From contig UQRG01000024.1 in assembly GCA_900543365.1 (NCBI GenBank), forward strand, positions 1 to 14,337: 14,337 nt of DNA, given 5' to 3'. Of this stretch, positions 7,190 through 14,337 are shown in pieces. Every line of letters starts with the position of its first letter. The stretch's first letter is position 1. Both the position numbers and the translations under genes were made by a program. This stretch comes from an uncultured Eubacterium sp. (GTDB lineage Bacteria; Bacillota; Clostridia; Lachnospirales; CAG-274). Below the pieces are notes generated by a model. The model ran no database searches and was not told the origin of the DNA. It worked only from the letters and a program-made list of their open reading frames with translations.

Positions 7190-8710
7190 CTAATGTAAAA
7201 ACTTTCTATCTAAATTTCTAAGTTGAATAGCCTCTGCAATATGATTAACAAGTATATTTTCACTACTATCAAGGTCAGCTATAGTTCTTGCTAATTTTAA
7301 AAGTTTATGATAAGCTCTTGCACTAAAATTAAGAGTATCAAAAGCATTTTTAAGTATAGTTTTTTCCATATCACCTAAAGGACAATATTTTTCAATCTGT
7401 GCTGCATTTAATTGTGAATTAAAATATATATTTTCATTTTTATATCTTTCTTGCTGTATTTTATGAGCAGAAACAACTCTTTTTTTAATATCAGCAGAAC
7501 TTTCACCTTTTTTATCCTTAGCAAGTGATTTGTAGTCAACAGGTCCAGCCTCAACTTGAATATCTATTCTATCCAATAAAGGTCCACTTATTCTACCCAT
7601 ATATTTACTAATTTTATTTGGTGTACAATTACATTTATCAGAATATCCATAATATCCACAAGGACACGGATTCATACTAGCAACAAGCATAAAATCTGCT
7701 GGATAAGTCATTGTACCATTTACCCTTGATATATTAACAACACCATCTTCTAAAGGCTGTCTTAATTCCTCTAACACATCTCTATGGAACTCTGGAAGTT
7801 CATCTAAAAACAATATAGCATTATGTGCCAAACTAACCTCTCCCGGCTTAGGTACTCTACCTCCACCAACCATAGCAGAGCCTGAAATTGTGTGATGAGG
7901 CGAACGGAAAGGTCTTTTTGTAATTAAAGCACTTCTATTCCTAATTAAACCGGAAACTGAATATATTTTAGTTATTTCAATACTTTCTTCAAATGTAAGG
8001 TCAGGTAAAATAGTAGGAAGTCTTTTTGCCATCATTGTTTTACCAGAGCCTGGAGGTCCTATCATTAGTATGTTGTGCATACCTGCCGCTGCAATTTCTA
8101 AAGCTCGTTTTACATTTTCTTGTCCCTTTACATCAGAAAAATCATTATTATAGTTTTCACTTTCAGAAAAAAGAGCATCTATATCTACAGTTACAGTTTC
8201 AACAGGTATATTACCATTTATAATATCTACAAATTCGTCTATTCTTTTAATGCCTATAACTTCAATATCTTTAACAAGAGCTGCCTCTTGAACATTGTCA
8301 AAAGGGACAAAGCATCTTTTAAATCCATTTTCCCAAGCTGAATAAACCATTGGAAGTATACCATCTACACTTTTAACGCTACCGTCAAGAGAAACTTCAC
8401 CAATAATAATGCTATCTGCCACTTTATCTGCTTTAATTTTATCAACACAAGCTAAAATGCCCATAGCTATAGGTAAGTCAAAAGCCGGTCCCTCTTTTTT
8501 AGTATTAGCTGGAGCAAGATTTACAGTAATTTTTTTTACAGGAAATTCAAAACCGGAATTTTTAATAGCTGTACGCACTCTTTCCTTAACAGCATTATCT
8601 GGCAAGCCAACAATATCAAAAGCAGGTAGACCCTGACTAACATCTACCTCAACTGACACAATATATCCGTCTATTCCCCTTAATGCAGCGGAATTAATTT
8701 TACCAAGCAT
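7190..8710 (-). CDS. comM: ComM/YifB family AAA+ ATPase (Mg-chelatase-like)
   Basis: ComM is a hexameric AAA+ helicase that drives branch migration during integration of transforming DNA in Gram-negative species; the Firmicute homologue (YifB) is less studied. The 506-residue product has the family layout. An N-terminal ChlI-type domain (about 1-170) comes first. The AAA+ core has Walker A GPPGSGKT at 218-225 and Walker B ILFLDE at 299-304. A cysteine cluster (Cys349, Cys351, Cys360, Cys362, after the MNP motif) precedes the sensor region SGPLLDRIDI, and a C-terminal Mg-chelatase domain (about 400-500) ends the protein. The start at 8710 has GGGAGG 7 nt upstream. It is the first gene of the long operon and has its own promoter and a leader containing an inverted repeat. 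Confidence 0.96.
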   Translation of the reverse strand: MLGKINSAALRGIDGYIVSVEVDVSQGLPAFDIVGLPDNAVKERVRTAIKNSGFEFPVKKITVNLAPANTKKEGPAFDLPIAMGILACVDKIKADKVADSIIIGEVSLDGSVKSVDGILPMVYSAWENGFKRCFVPFDNVQEAALVKDIEVIGIKRIDEFVDIINGNIPVETVTVDIDALFSESENYNNDFSDVKGQENVKRALEIAAAGMHNILMIGPPGSGKTMMAKRLPTILPDLTFEESIEITKIYSVSGLIRNRSALITKRPFRSPHHTISGSAMVGGGRVPKPGEVSLAHNAILFLDELPEFHRDVLEELRQPLEDGVVNISRVNGTMTYPADFMLVASMNPCPCGYYGYSDKCNCTPNKISKYMGRISGPLLDRIDIQVEAGPVDYKSLAKDKKGESSADIKKRVVSAHKIQQERYKNENIYFNSQLNAAQIEKYCPLGDMEKTILKNAFDTLNFSARAYHKLLKLARTIADLDSSENILVNHIAEAIQLRNLDRKFLH

Positions 8711-8725
8711 AAAATACCTCCCGTT

Positions 8726-8750
8726 AATATTTAGGCTATTTCCAAATATT
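8726..8750 (-). repeat. Inverted repeat in the comM leader
   Basis: Seven-base arms AATATTT and AAATATT, extended by GG/CC with one bulged base, enclose a 6-nt loop. In the mRNA the hairpin would end a few nt before the GGGAGG ribosome binding site of comM. It could be a leader hairpin or a protein-binding operator. The arms are AT-rich and chance cannot be excluded. Confidence 0.35.
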
Positions 8751-8770
8751 ATCTTTGTCTTATATCAACG

Positions 8771-8799
8771 ATATTAGCACCTTTTTGTATTATTTGCAA
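8771..8799 (-). promoter_or_regulatory. Promoter of the comM-dprA-topA-codY operon
   Basis: A -35 element TTGCAA (8794-8799) and a -10 element TAATAT (8771-8776) lie on the minus strand with 17-nt spacing. The predicted start is near 8764, giving a leader of about 55 nt before comM. The upstream rnr terminator isolates this unit, so a promoter is expected in this gap. I saw no clear match to a CodY box in it. Confidence 0.5.
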
Positions 8800-8844
8800 C
8801 ACAAAATTTAATTTTTATTCATATTTTTTAATTTATAGACCCAA

Positions 8845-8883
8845 ATATATAATAAAAGTGTAAAGCCAATTCTTTACACTTTT
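8845..8883 (-). terminator. Rho-independent terminator after rnr
   Basis: Arms AAAAGTGTAAAG and CTTTACACTTTT (8854-8865 and 8872-8883) form a perfect 12-bp stem with a 6-nt loop. The T-rich tail on the minus strand begins within the stem and continues as ATTATATATT. It lies 20 nt after the rnr stop. Because the stem ends in A/T runs, it could also work weakly on the other strand, but no gene there would need it. Confidence 0.88.
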
Positions 8884-8903
8884 ATTTACTATTAACTAAA
8901 TAT

Positions 8904-11087
8904 TTACTTTATAAGTTTATTCCTAAACTCTGCAAGTATTTTTTCACTTTCATCTTCTTCAACAAAATCAAAGTCAATAGTTCTAGTTTCAAGACTAGCT
9001 CTAACAAGAACAACTCTAACTTTATCACCAATAGTATAAGTTTTATGAGTGTTTTCCCCAATATATCTCATATGTTCTTCGTCAAAGTCATAGTAATCAT
9101 CATCTAAATCCTTAACAGAAACCATACCCTCAACTGTGTTAGGAAGTTCCACATAAATACCCCAAGAAGTTACACTTGAAATAAAGCCATCAAATTCTTG
9201 ACCAACTTTATCCTGCATATACTGAACAATCTTGTACTTATCAGTATCTCTTTCAGCATCATCTGCTCGTCTTTCATTTATAGAACAAATATTAGCAACT
9301 TCTGTCAAAATCTTCTTATAATGTCTAATTCTATTTTCATCAAGAGTACCATCAATATATTCACTAATTATTCTATGAATTTGTAAATCCGGATATCTTC
9401 TTATAGGTGAAGTAAAGTGACAATAATAAGTTGCAGCAAGTCCAAAGTGCTGTCCATTTTCAGCAGTATATTTTGCCTGTTTCATACTTCTTAAAGTCAT
9501 TCTGTGTATAAGCATTTCCTCAGGCTTATCTTTAGTCTGTAACAAAAGTTGCTGATAACTCTTAGGATGTTTAGAACTGCCCTTTAAAACATAACCAAAA
9601 GGAGCAACTAACAACTGAAGTTTTTCATACTTTTCCTCATCTGGAACTTCGTGAGTTCTATATACAAAAGGAGTTTCAAGCCAATAAAAATGTTCTGCAA
9701 CAGTTTCATTAGCCACAAGCATAAATTCTTCAATTATACTTGTAGCAACATTTCTTTCTCGTCTAACAATATCAATCGGCTTTCCATTTTCATCAAGTAT
9801 AATTTTTGCTTCTTCACTTTCAAAATCAATAGCGCCTCTTTTTTGTCTTTTATTAAGGAGAATATTCCTTAACTTTTCCATTTCCTTAAACATAGGTACT
9901 AATTCCTCGTATTCTTCATAATATTGAGAATTATCATTAGTAAGAAGGTCATAAACAACAGTATAGCTCATTCTTCTGTTTACATTAATAATTGCTTTTT
10001 TAATATCGTGGGCAACAACATCACCTTTGTTATTAATTTCCATAACGCAGCAAAGACTAAATCTATCTTCTCCAGCATTAAGCGAACATATACCATTAGA
10101 AAGTTTATGTGGTAACATTGGTATAACTCTATCAACAAGATAAACACTGGTACCTCTCTTATATGCCTCTCTATCAAGTGGAGATTTTTCCTTAACATAA
10201 TATGATACATCTGCAATATATACACCTAATTTATAATTACCATTTTCAAGTTTTTCAACAGAAACAGCATCATCAAGGTCCTTAGCATCTTCACCGTCAA
10301 TAGTTACCATTGTAACATCTCTAAAATCAGTTCTCCCGGTTTTATCTTCATTCTCAATAGTTTCATCAATAGTTTCAATCTGATTATACACAGATTCTGG
10401 AAATTCTGTAGGTAAATAGTACTGCATTATAATAGAAAGAATATCTACGCCTGGGTCATTAATATGACCTAAAATTTCTGTTACTTCACCTTCTGGATTA
10501 TCCTTTGCAGTAGGTGCTTTTGTAATATGAACAAGAACCTTGTGTCCATCTACAGCACCTAAGTTTTTACCAGAAGGAATATAAATATCATCACATATTT
10601 TTTTATCATCAGGTATAACAAAGCCATAGTTTTTTACTTTTTCATAAGTACCAACAATATGTTTCATACCGTGGCCAAGTACTTTTAAAATTTCGCCCTC
10701 AGCCCTTCTATTAGTCTGATTTGTAACACGACATATAACTTTATCTTTGTGCATCGCACCATTAGCTGCACTAGCAGGAATAAAAATATCTTCTTCCATA
10801 CCTTCAACAGTTACAAAGCCAAAGCCTCGGCTATTGCCAGTAAATGTACCAGCATACTGGTGTAAACTCTCAGCAGAAACAATTTTACCTTTTTTAGTAG
10901 TTACAATTTTACCTTCGGACTCAAGTTCATCAATAATGTCATAAAGAAGCTGTATTTCATTGTGAGGAACTCTCATAAAAGCTGCTATATCTTTTACTCT
11001 CATAGGTCTGTATTCCTTATCTTTAATAAAAGCAAATACAGTACTTTTTCTTTCTTGGTATAAATTAGTATCCTTTTCCATATCCAT
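8904..11087 (-). CDS. rnr: Ribonuclease R (3'-5' exoribonuclease)
   Basis: RNase R is a processive cytoplasmic exonuclease of the RNase II family that degrades structured RNA, including faulty mRNA and rRNA. With the chosen start the product is 727 residues. A winged-helix domain (about 12-72) and two cold-shock OB domains (about 78-205) precede the RNB catalytic domain (from about 250). The RNB domain carries the metal-binding acids Asp264, Asp270, Asp272 and Asp273 in TIDGEDAKDLDD. A C-terminal S1 domain (about 635-715) ends nearly at the stop. B. subtilis and E. coli RNase R are longer (779 and 813) and carry a basic tail missing here. The upstream ATG at 11105 lacks a binding site, whereas AAGGGGTG lies 5 nt before the ATG at 11087. 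It has its own promoter and terminator. smpB, a frequent neighbour, is not next to it. Confidence 0.96.
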   Translation of the reverse strand: MDMEKDTNLYQERKSTVFAFIKDKEYRPMRVKDIAAFMRVPHNEIQLLYDIIDELESEGKIVTTKKGKIVSAESLHQYAGTFTGNSRGFGFVTVEGMEEDIFIPASAANGAMHKDKVICRVTNQTNRRAEGEILKVLGHGMKHIVGTYEKVKNYGFVIPDDKKICDDIYIPSGKNLGAVDGHKVLVHITKAPTAKDNPEGEVTEILGHINDPGVDILSIIMQYYLPTEFPESVYNQIETIDETIENEDKTGRTDFRDVTMVTIDGEDAKDLDDAVSVEKLENGNYKLGVYIADVSYYVKEKSPLDREAYKRGTSVYLVDRVIPMLPHKLSNGICSLNAGEDRFSLCCVMEINNKGDVVAHDIKKAIINVNRRMSYTVVYDLLTNDNSQYYEEYEELVPMFKEMEKLRNILLNKRQKRGAIDFESEEAKIILDENGKPIDIVRRERNVATSIIEEFMLVANETVAEHFYWLETPFVYRTHEVPDEEKYEKLQLLVAPFGYVLKGSSKHPKSYQQLLLQTKDKPEEMLIHRMTLRSMKQAKYTAENGQHFGLAATYYCHFTSPIRRYPDLQIHRIISEYIDGTLDENRIRHYKKILTEVANICSINERRADDAERDTDKYKIVQYMQDKVGQEFDGFISSVTSWGIYVELPNTVEGMVSVKDLDDDYYDFDEEHMRYIGENTHKTYTIGDKVRVVLVRASLETRTIDFDFVEEDESEKILAEFRNKLIK

Positions 11088-11092
11088 AAAAA

Positions 11093-11100
11093 CACCCCTT
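11093..11100 (-). promoter_or_regulatory. Ribosome binding site deciding the rnr start
   Basis: AAGGGGTG on the minus strand is 5 nt before the ATG at 11087. It falls inside the six-codon extension that would exist if the ATG at 11105 were used, so the shorter form is preferred. Confidence 0.65.
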
Positions 11101-11127
11101 TTCATAATTTAATATTTTTATAATTTT

Positions 11128-11156
11128 ATTATACACCTTTTACTTAAATTCTACAA
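11128..11156 (-). promoter_or_regulatory. Sigma-A promoter of rnr
   Basis: A -35 element TTGTAG (11151-11156) and a perfect -10 TATAAT (11128-11133) are spaced by 17 nt. It lies between the secG terminator and rnr, exactly where an independent rnr promoter is needed. The predicted start is near 11121, about 34 nt before the preferred ATG. Confidence 0.65.
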
Positions 11157-11163
11157 TTATTTT

Positions 11164-11194
11164 ATAAAAAAAGACTGTTGAAAACTCAACAGCC
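11164..11194 (-). terminator. Rho-independent terminator after secG
   Basis: Minus-strand arms GGCTGTTGA (11186-11194) and TCAACAGTC (11173-11181) pair over 9 bp with one G-U and a 4-nt loop. Seven T residues follow directly. It begins 7 nt after the secG stop codon and separates secG from rnr. Confidence 0.92.
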
Positions 11195-11201
11195 TAAAAA
11201 A

Positions 11202-11453
11202 TTACTTTACAAAATTACTAACAAGAATAAGGACAGCATAAATAACAGCTACAATCTTAGTATAAAATTCTAACTTACCTTCCATAGAATTCTTTCTGTT
11301 CTTGTCCCAATAGCTCTGACCACCTGTTGAACCCATACCGCCAATAGCACTAGTAAAACCAGCTGCCTGCTTCTTCTGCATAAGAATTAAGGCAATTAAA
11401 ACAAAGCTAGTAATAGCAATTAAAATACAGATAATAATAAATGGTACGCTCAT
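11202..11453 (-). CDS. secG: Preprotein translocase subunit SecG
   Basis: SecG is the small, non-essential partner of SecY and SecE in the membrane export channel. The 83-residue protein has two hydrophobic helices (about 3-25 and 62-80). They are joined by a Gly/Ser-rich loop containing GFTSAIGGMGSTGGQ, the usual SecG signature region. Length and layout are typical. An in-frame ATG at 11474 would add seven residues, but AGGAGGT lies 6 nt before the ATG at 11453 and inside that extension, so the shorter form is chosen. A promoter precedes it and a terminator follows directly, so it can be expressed as a single-gene unit. Read-through from the response regulator upstream is possible because no strong terminator lies between them. 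Confidence 0.95.
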   Translation of the reverse strand: MSVPFIIICILIAITSFVLIALILMQKKQAAGFTSAIGGMGSTGGQSYWDKNRKNSMEGKLEFYTKIVAVIYAVLILVSNFVK

Positions 11454-11459
11454 AATTAC

Positions 11460-11466
11460 ACCTCCT
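11460..11466 (-). promoter_or_regulatory. Ribosome binding site deciding the secG start
   Basis: A full AGGAGGT on the minus strand is 6 nt from the ATG at 11453. The alternative ATG at 11474 lies upstream of this site and has none of its own. Confidence 0.8.
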
Positions 11467-11488
11467 GAAAACATAATATATCTTTTTA

Positions 11489-11517
11489 ACTATATCACAC
11501 AATTAACTAATTTTCAA
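11489..11517 (-). promoter_or_regulatory. Promoter of secG
   Basis: A -35 element TTGAAA (11512-11517) and a -10 element TATAGT (11489-11494) are separated by 17 nt in the 72-nt gap between the response regulator and secG. The predicted start is near 11482, about 29 nt before the secG ATG. Confidence 0.5.
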
Positions 11518-11525
11518 GTATTTTT

Positions 11526-12227
11526 TCAACTTTTTACATTAAACTTGTAGCCAACACTCCAAATAGTCATAATGCTCCAAGGGTCATCTTGATTTAACTT
11601 TTCTCTTATTCTCTTAATATGAACATCAACAGTTCTAGTATCACCTACAAATTCATAACCCCAAATTTTATCAAGTAGTTTTTCTCTTGTAAATACTTGA
11701 TTAGGATTTTGAGCAAGAAAACTTAAAAGTTCAAACTCCTTAGGTGGAAGTGAAATATCCTTACCGTGATATGTAACAAGGTATGTACCCTGATTAATAA
11801 CAAGATTTGGATAAACTATCTTCTTAACTTCATTTTCCTTTTTTGTATCATATCTTCTTAAAACAGCTTTAACTCTAGCAACAAGTTCTTTAGAGTCAAA
11901 AGGCTTAACAATATAATCATCAGCACCCATTTCAAGGCCAAGTACCTTATCAAAAGTTTCACCCTTAGCAGTAAGCATAATAATAGGTGTATTACCAAGC
12001 TGTCTTATTTTTCTACAAACTTGATAGCCATCTATACCAGGAAGCATAATATCTAGAAGTACCATATGAGGGTCAAATTTCTTAAATGCCTCTATGGCCT
12101 CATCACCATCGTGAACTTCATAAGTTTCATAACCCTCCTTTTCCATATACAATGAAATTAGTTCTGCAATATGCACATCATCATCAACTATTAAAACTCT
12201 TAATTTACTATTATTGTTATTATCCAT
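11526..12227 (-). CDS. OmpR/PhoB-family response regulator, no adjacent kinase
   Basis: This 233-residue cytoplasmic transcription factor has a receiver domain (about 9-122) and a C-terminal winged-helix DNA-binding domain (about 138-230). All receiver key residues are present: Asp16-Asp17, phospho-acceptor Asp59 (in LLDIMLPG), Thr86 and Lys108 (in VKPF). The DNA-binding part has the LPPKEFELLSFLAQNPNQVF and RTVDVHIKRIREKL segments and ends in VGYKF. It should therefore be phosphorylated by a histidine kinase, but the flanking genes are mutS2 and secG, so the kinase must be encoded elsewhere or lost. It most resembles the PhoP/ResD-like group; I cannot assign a target. The start at 12227 has GGGAG about 9 nt upstream. 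It begins 18 nt after the mutS2 stop, suggesting cotranscription with mutS2. Confidence 0.95.
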   Translation of the reverse strand: MDNNNNSKLRVLIVDDDVHIAELISLYMEKEGYETYEVHDGDEAIEAFKKFDPHMVLLDIMLPGIDGYQVCRKIRQLGNTPIIMLTAKGETFDKVLGLEMGADDYIVKPFDSKELVARVKAVLRRYDTKKENEVKKIVYPNLVINQGTYLVTYHGKDISLPPKEFELLSFLAQNPNQVFTREKLLDKIWGYEFVGDTRTVDVHIKRIREKLNQDDPWSIMTIWSVGYKFNVKS

Positions 12228-12245
12228 CTTATACTTCTCCCTTTT

Positions 12246-14337
12246 TTATTTCATTTCTACTACAGTTACGCCAGCCTCCCCTTCACCGTACTGACCAAGC
12301 CTATAATTTTTAACTCTAGGATTTGTTCTCAAATACTCGTGAACAGCCTTTCTTAATGCACCAGTACCCTTTCCGTGAATAATAGTAACTGGAGAAAGAC
12401 CTGCAAGATAAACATCATCTAAATATTTATCAAGCTTATCAAGAGCTTCAAGAGCCATCATACCTCTTAAGTCAACTTCAGCAGAAACATTACTTCTTTT
12501 TCTTCTTGAAATATTATTTGCATATTTCTTAGGCTGATAAGTAAGTTGTTCTTCATTAGTATCAAGTGACAAATCCTTAATATTAACAGTTACAGTCATT
12601 ATACCAGCTTTAATTACAACATCACCATTTTTATTAGGTGGCACAGAAACAATACCACTCTGATTAAGGGAATGTATTTTAACTCTATCACCTTTTACAA
12701 GTTTGTCAGGCACTTTATATGTTTTTTTATCGACGAGCTTGCTTTCAGCTTTATTCATTTTTTCTTTAAGTTTACTACGCTGTTCCTCAAGTGACTTAGC
12801 ATTCATACCGTCTTTCTGGAGTTTACGCATTTCCTTAATAATAGCATCTGCCTCATCTTTAGCATCACTAATAATAGCTCTAGCTTTTTCATTAGCCTGC
12901 CTTATTATTTTTTCTCTTTGCTCATCAAGTTTATTTCTTTGTTTTTGAGCCTCGCTTCTTAACCTCTGAGCCTCTTTTCTATACTCTTCCGCCTTTTCCT
13001 GTTCAATAACAAGAGATTTTCGACTAATTTCAAGGTCAGTAATTACATCTTCAAATCTTATATCCTCGTGACTTAATACTTCCTTAGCTTCATTAATAAT
13101 ATGGTCTGGCAAACCAAGTCTTTGAGAAATAGCAAAAGCATTACTCTTGCCAGGAACGCCAATAAGGAGTCTGTATGTTGGCCTTAAAGTTTCCACATCA
13201 AATTCACAAGAAGCATTTTCAATACCATCAGTTGTAAGTGCAAACACCTTAAGTTCACTATAATGAGTAGTAACAGCCGTCCTTACACCAAAAGCGTGTA
13301 AATACTTAATAATAGATATAGCAAGAGCAGCACCCTCTGTAGGGTCCGTACCGGCTCCAAGTTCATCTAAAAGTACAAGAGAATTTGGGGTTATACTTTC
13401 GAGTATCTTAACTATATTAGTCATATGAGATGAAAATGTACTCAAACTTTGTTCAATACTCTGTTCATCACCAATATCAGCAAAAACATCATCAAATACA
13501 GCCAATTCAGAATTATCAAAAGCTGAAATATGAAGACCAGCCTGCCCCATAAGAGTAAAAAGACCTAGAGTTTTTAAACTAACAGTTTTACCACCAGTAT
13601 TAGGACCGGTAATAAGTAATGTATTAAACTTACCACCAATGTAAATATTAGTTGGTACAACTGTTGCACTATCTAACAATGGATGTCTGGCCTTTTTAAT
13701 ATTTACATATCCCTTAGTATTAAACTTAGGTTCTGTACCATTCATCTTAATTGAAAGTTCTGCTTTAGCAAACACAAAATCAATATGTGCCAAAATATCA
13801 GCATTAGACATAATAATATCGCCATTTTCAGCTACCTTTGCAGATAAAAGAGCCAATATTCTTTCAACTTCAATTTTTTCTTTATTATGCAGTTCTTTTA
13901 TTTTATTATTAAGTTGAACAATACTTATAGGTTCAATAAATACCGTAGCACCTGTTGCTGATTGGTCGTGAATAAGACCTGCAAAGGCATTTTTATATTC
14001 TTGCTTAATAGGAACACAGTATCTTTCATTTCTAATAGTTATTACTGCCTCCTGTAGCATATTTTTATAAGTATTAGAATGTATAATGGAATTAAGTTGT
14101 TCTTTTATTCTATCATTAGCAATTTTAATATTTCTTATTATTTCTCTTAAGGCTCTTGACGCATCGTCAGCTATTTCAGTTGGTGAAAGAATACATCGTT
14201 CAATTTCTCTTTCTAAATCTGTCACAGTTTCAATAGAATTAAACTGAGGCTCAAGAACAGGAAAGCTGTCATTTTTACTTTCACTTTTAGCATAGTCCTT
14301 AGCTCTCCTTGATACTCTAAGGAAATCTCCAATGCGA
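12246..14337 (-). CDS. mutS2: Endonuclease MutS2 / collided-ribosome rescue factor (5' partial)
   Basis: The reading frame is open past the right edge. The 37 codons upstream of the GTG at 14225 encode family sequence (IGDFLRVSRRAKDYA), so that GTG is internal. About 697 residues are visible; full MutS2 is near 785, so roughly 90 N-terminal residues lie outside. Visible parts are the core and lever helices, then the ABC-type ATPase with Walker A TGPNTGGKT (about 13582-13610) and Walker B LLDELGAGTDP (about 13340-13376). A long Lys/Glu/Arg-rich coiled coil (about 12740-13040) and a KOW-like segment follow. A C-terminal Smr domain has VDLRG (about 12463) and HGKGTGALR (about 12352-12380). The mismatch-recognition domain of MutS is absent, as expected. 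In B. subtilis MutS2 splits collided ribosomes; in other species it suppresses recombination. The response regulator follows 18 nt downstream. Confidence 0.96.
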   Translation of the reverse strand, partial: RIGDFLRVSRRAKDYAKSESKNDSFPVLEPQFNSIETVTDLEREIERCILSPTEIADDASRALREIIRNIKIANDRIKEQLNSIIHSNTYKNMLQEAVITIRNERYCVPIKQEYKNAFAGLIHDQSATGATVFIEPISIVQLNNKIKELHNKEKIEVERILALLSAKVAENGDIIMSNADILAHIDFVFAKAELSIKMNGTEPKFNTKGYVNIKKARHPLLDSATVVPTNIYIGGKFNTLLITGPNTGGKTVSLKTLGLFTLMGQAGLHISAFDNSELAVFDDVFADIGDEQSIEQSLSTFSSHMTNIVKILESITPNSLVLLDELGAGTDPTEGAALAISIIKYLHAFGVRTAVTTHYSELKVFALTTDGIENASCEFDVETLRPTYRLLIGVPGKSNAFAISQRLGLPDHIINEAKEVLSHEDIRFEDVITDLEISRKSLVIEQEKAEEYRKEAQRLRSEAQKQRNKLDEQREKIIRQANEKARAIISDAKDEADAIIKEMRKLQKDGMNAKSLEEQRSKLKEKMNKAESKLVDKKTYKVPDKLVKGDRVKIHSLNQSGIVSVPPNKNGDVVIKAGIMTVTVNIKDLSLDTNEEQLTYQPKKYANNISRRKRSNVSAEVDLRGMMALEALDKLDKYLDDVYLAGLSPVTIIHGKGTGALRKAVHEYLRTNPRVKNYRLGQYGEGEAGVTVVEMK

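Noticed and set aside
8711..8903. Possible small RNA or riboswitch in the comM-rnr gap
   Set aside because: The gap is explained by the rnr terminator, a promoter and a short leader; I found no conserved riboswitch-like core.
11454..11474. Longer SecG start at 11474
   Set aside because: The AGGAGGT site lies inside the would-be extension and serves the ATG at 11453.
12246..14225. mutS2 starting at the GTG at 14225
   Set aside because: The frame stays open to the window edge and the upstream 37 codons encode MutS2-type sequence, so the gene is truncated by the window, not by a late start.

Overview
The window looks like a core-genome segment of a low-GC Firmicute of class Clostridia. A Lachnospirales-like organism is my inference from the AT-rich composition, A/T-ending codons, AGGAGG-type ribosome binding sites, the gene order comM-dprA-topA-codY, and the mutS2, secG and rnr neighbours. 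No phage, insertion sequence, CRISPR array, rRNA or tRNA is visible. Every gene lies on the minus strand, so transcription runs from the high to the low coordinates throughout.

Layout in the direction of transcription. (1) The right end holds mutS2 (N-terminus outside the window), followed 18 nt later by an OmpR/PhoB-type response regulator with no sensor kinase beside it. (2) secG has its own promoter and is closed by a rho-independent terminator. (3) rnr (RNase R) has a strong promoter (TTGTAG-17-TATAAT) and its own terminator. (4) A long, tightly packed operon starts from a promoter near 8771-8799: comM, dprA, topA, a shortened codY-like gene, a DUF402 gene, radC and a small PspC-domain membrane protein. 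Gaps are 0 to 11 nt. glyS (single-chain glycyl-tRNA synthetase) follows after 44 nt and ends in a strong hairpin terminator. (5) At the left end, a small zinc-ribbon protein with a C-terminal membrane helix has its own promoter.

The genes belong mainly to information processing and stress. MutS2, DprA, ComM and RadC concern DNA or ribosome rescue and natural transformation. TopA controls supercoiling, RNase R degrades structured RNA, GlyRS charges tRNA, and SecG takes part in protein export.

The most unusual item is the codY-like gene at 3359-3919. It keeps the CodY winged-helix domain, including the Ile-Thr-Arg-Ser recognition segment, and sits where codY is often found. Its GAF sensor domain is about 67 residues shorter than in Bacillus CodY, and by hand alignment the missing part is the stretch that binds isoleucine. 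This suggests a regulator that kept CodY-type DNA binding but lost or changed effector sensing. Lesser oddities are the orphan response regulator, the zinc-ribbon protein that stops right after its membrane helix, the lack of room for a T-box leader before glyS, and an inverted repeat in the comM leader.
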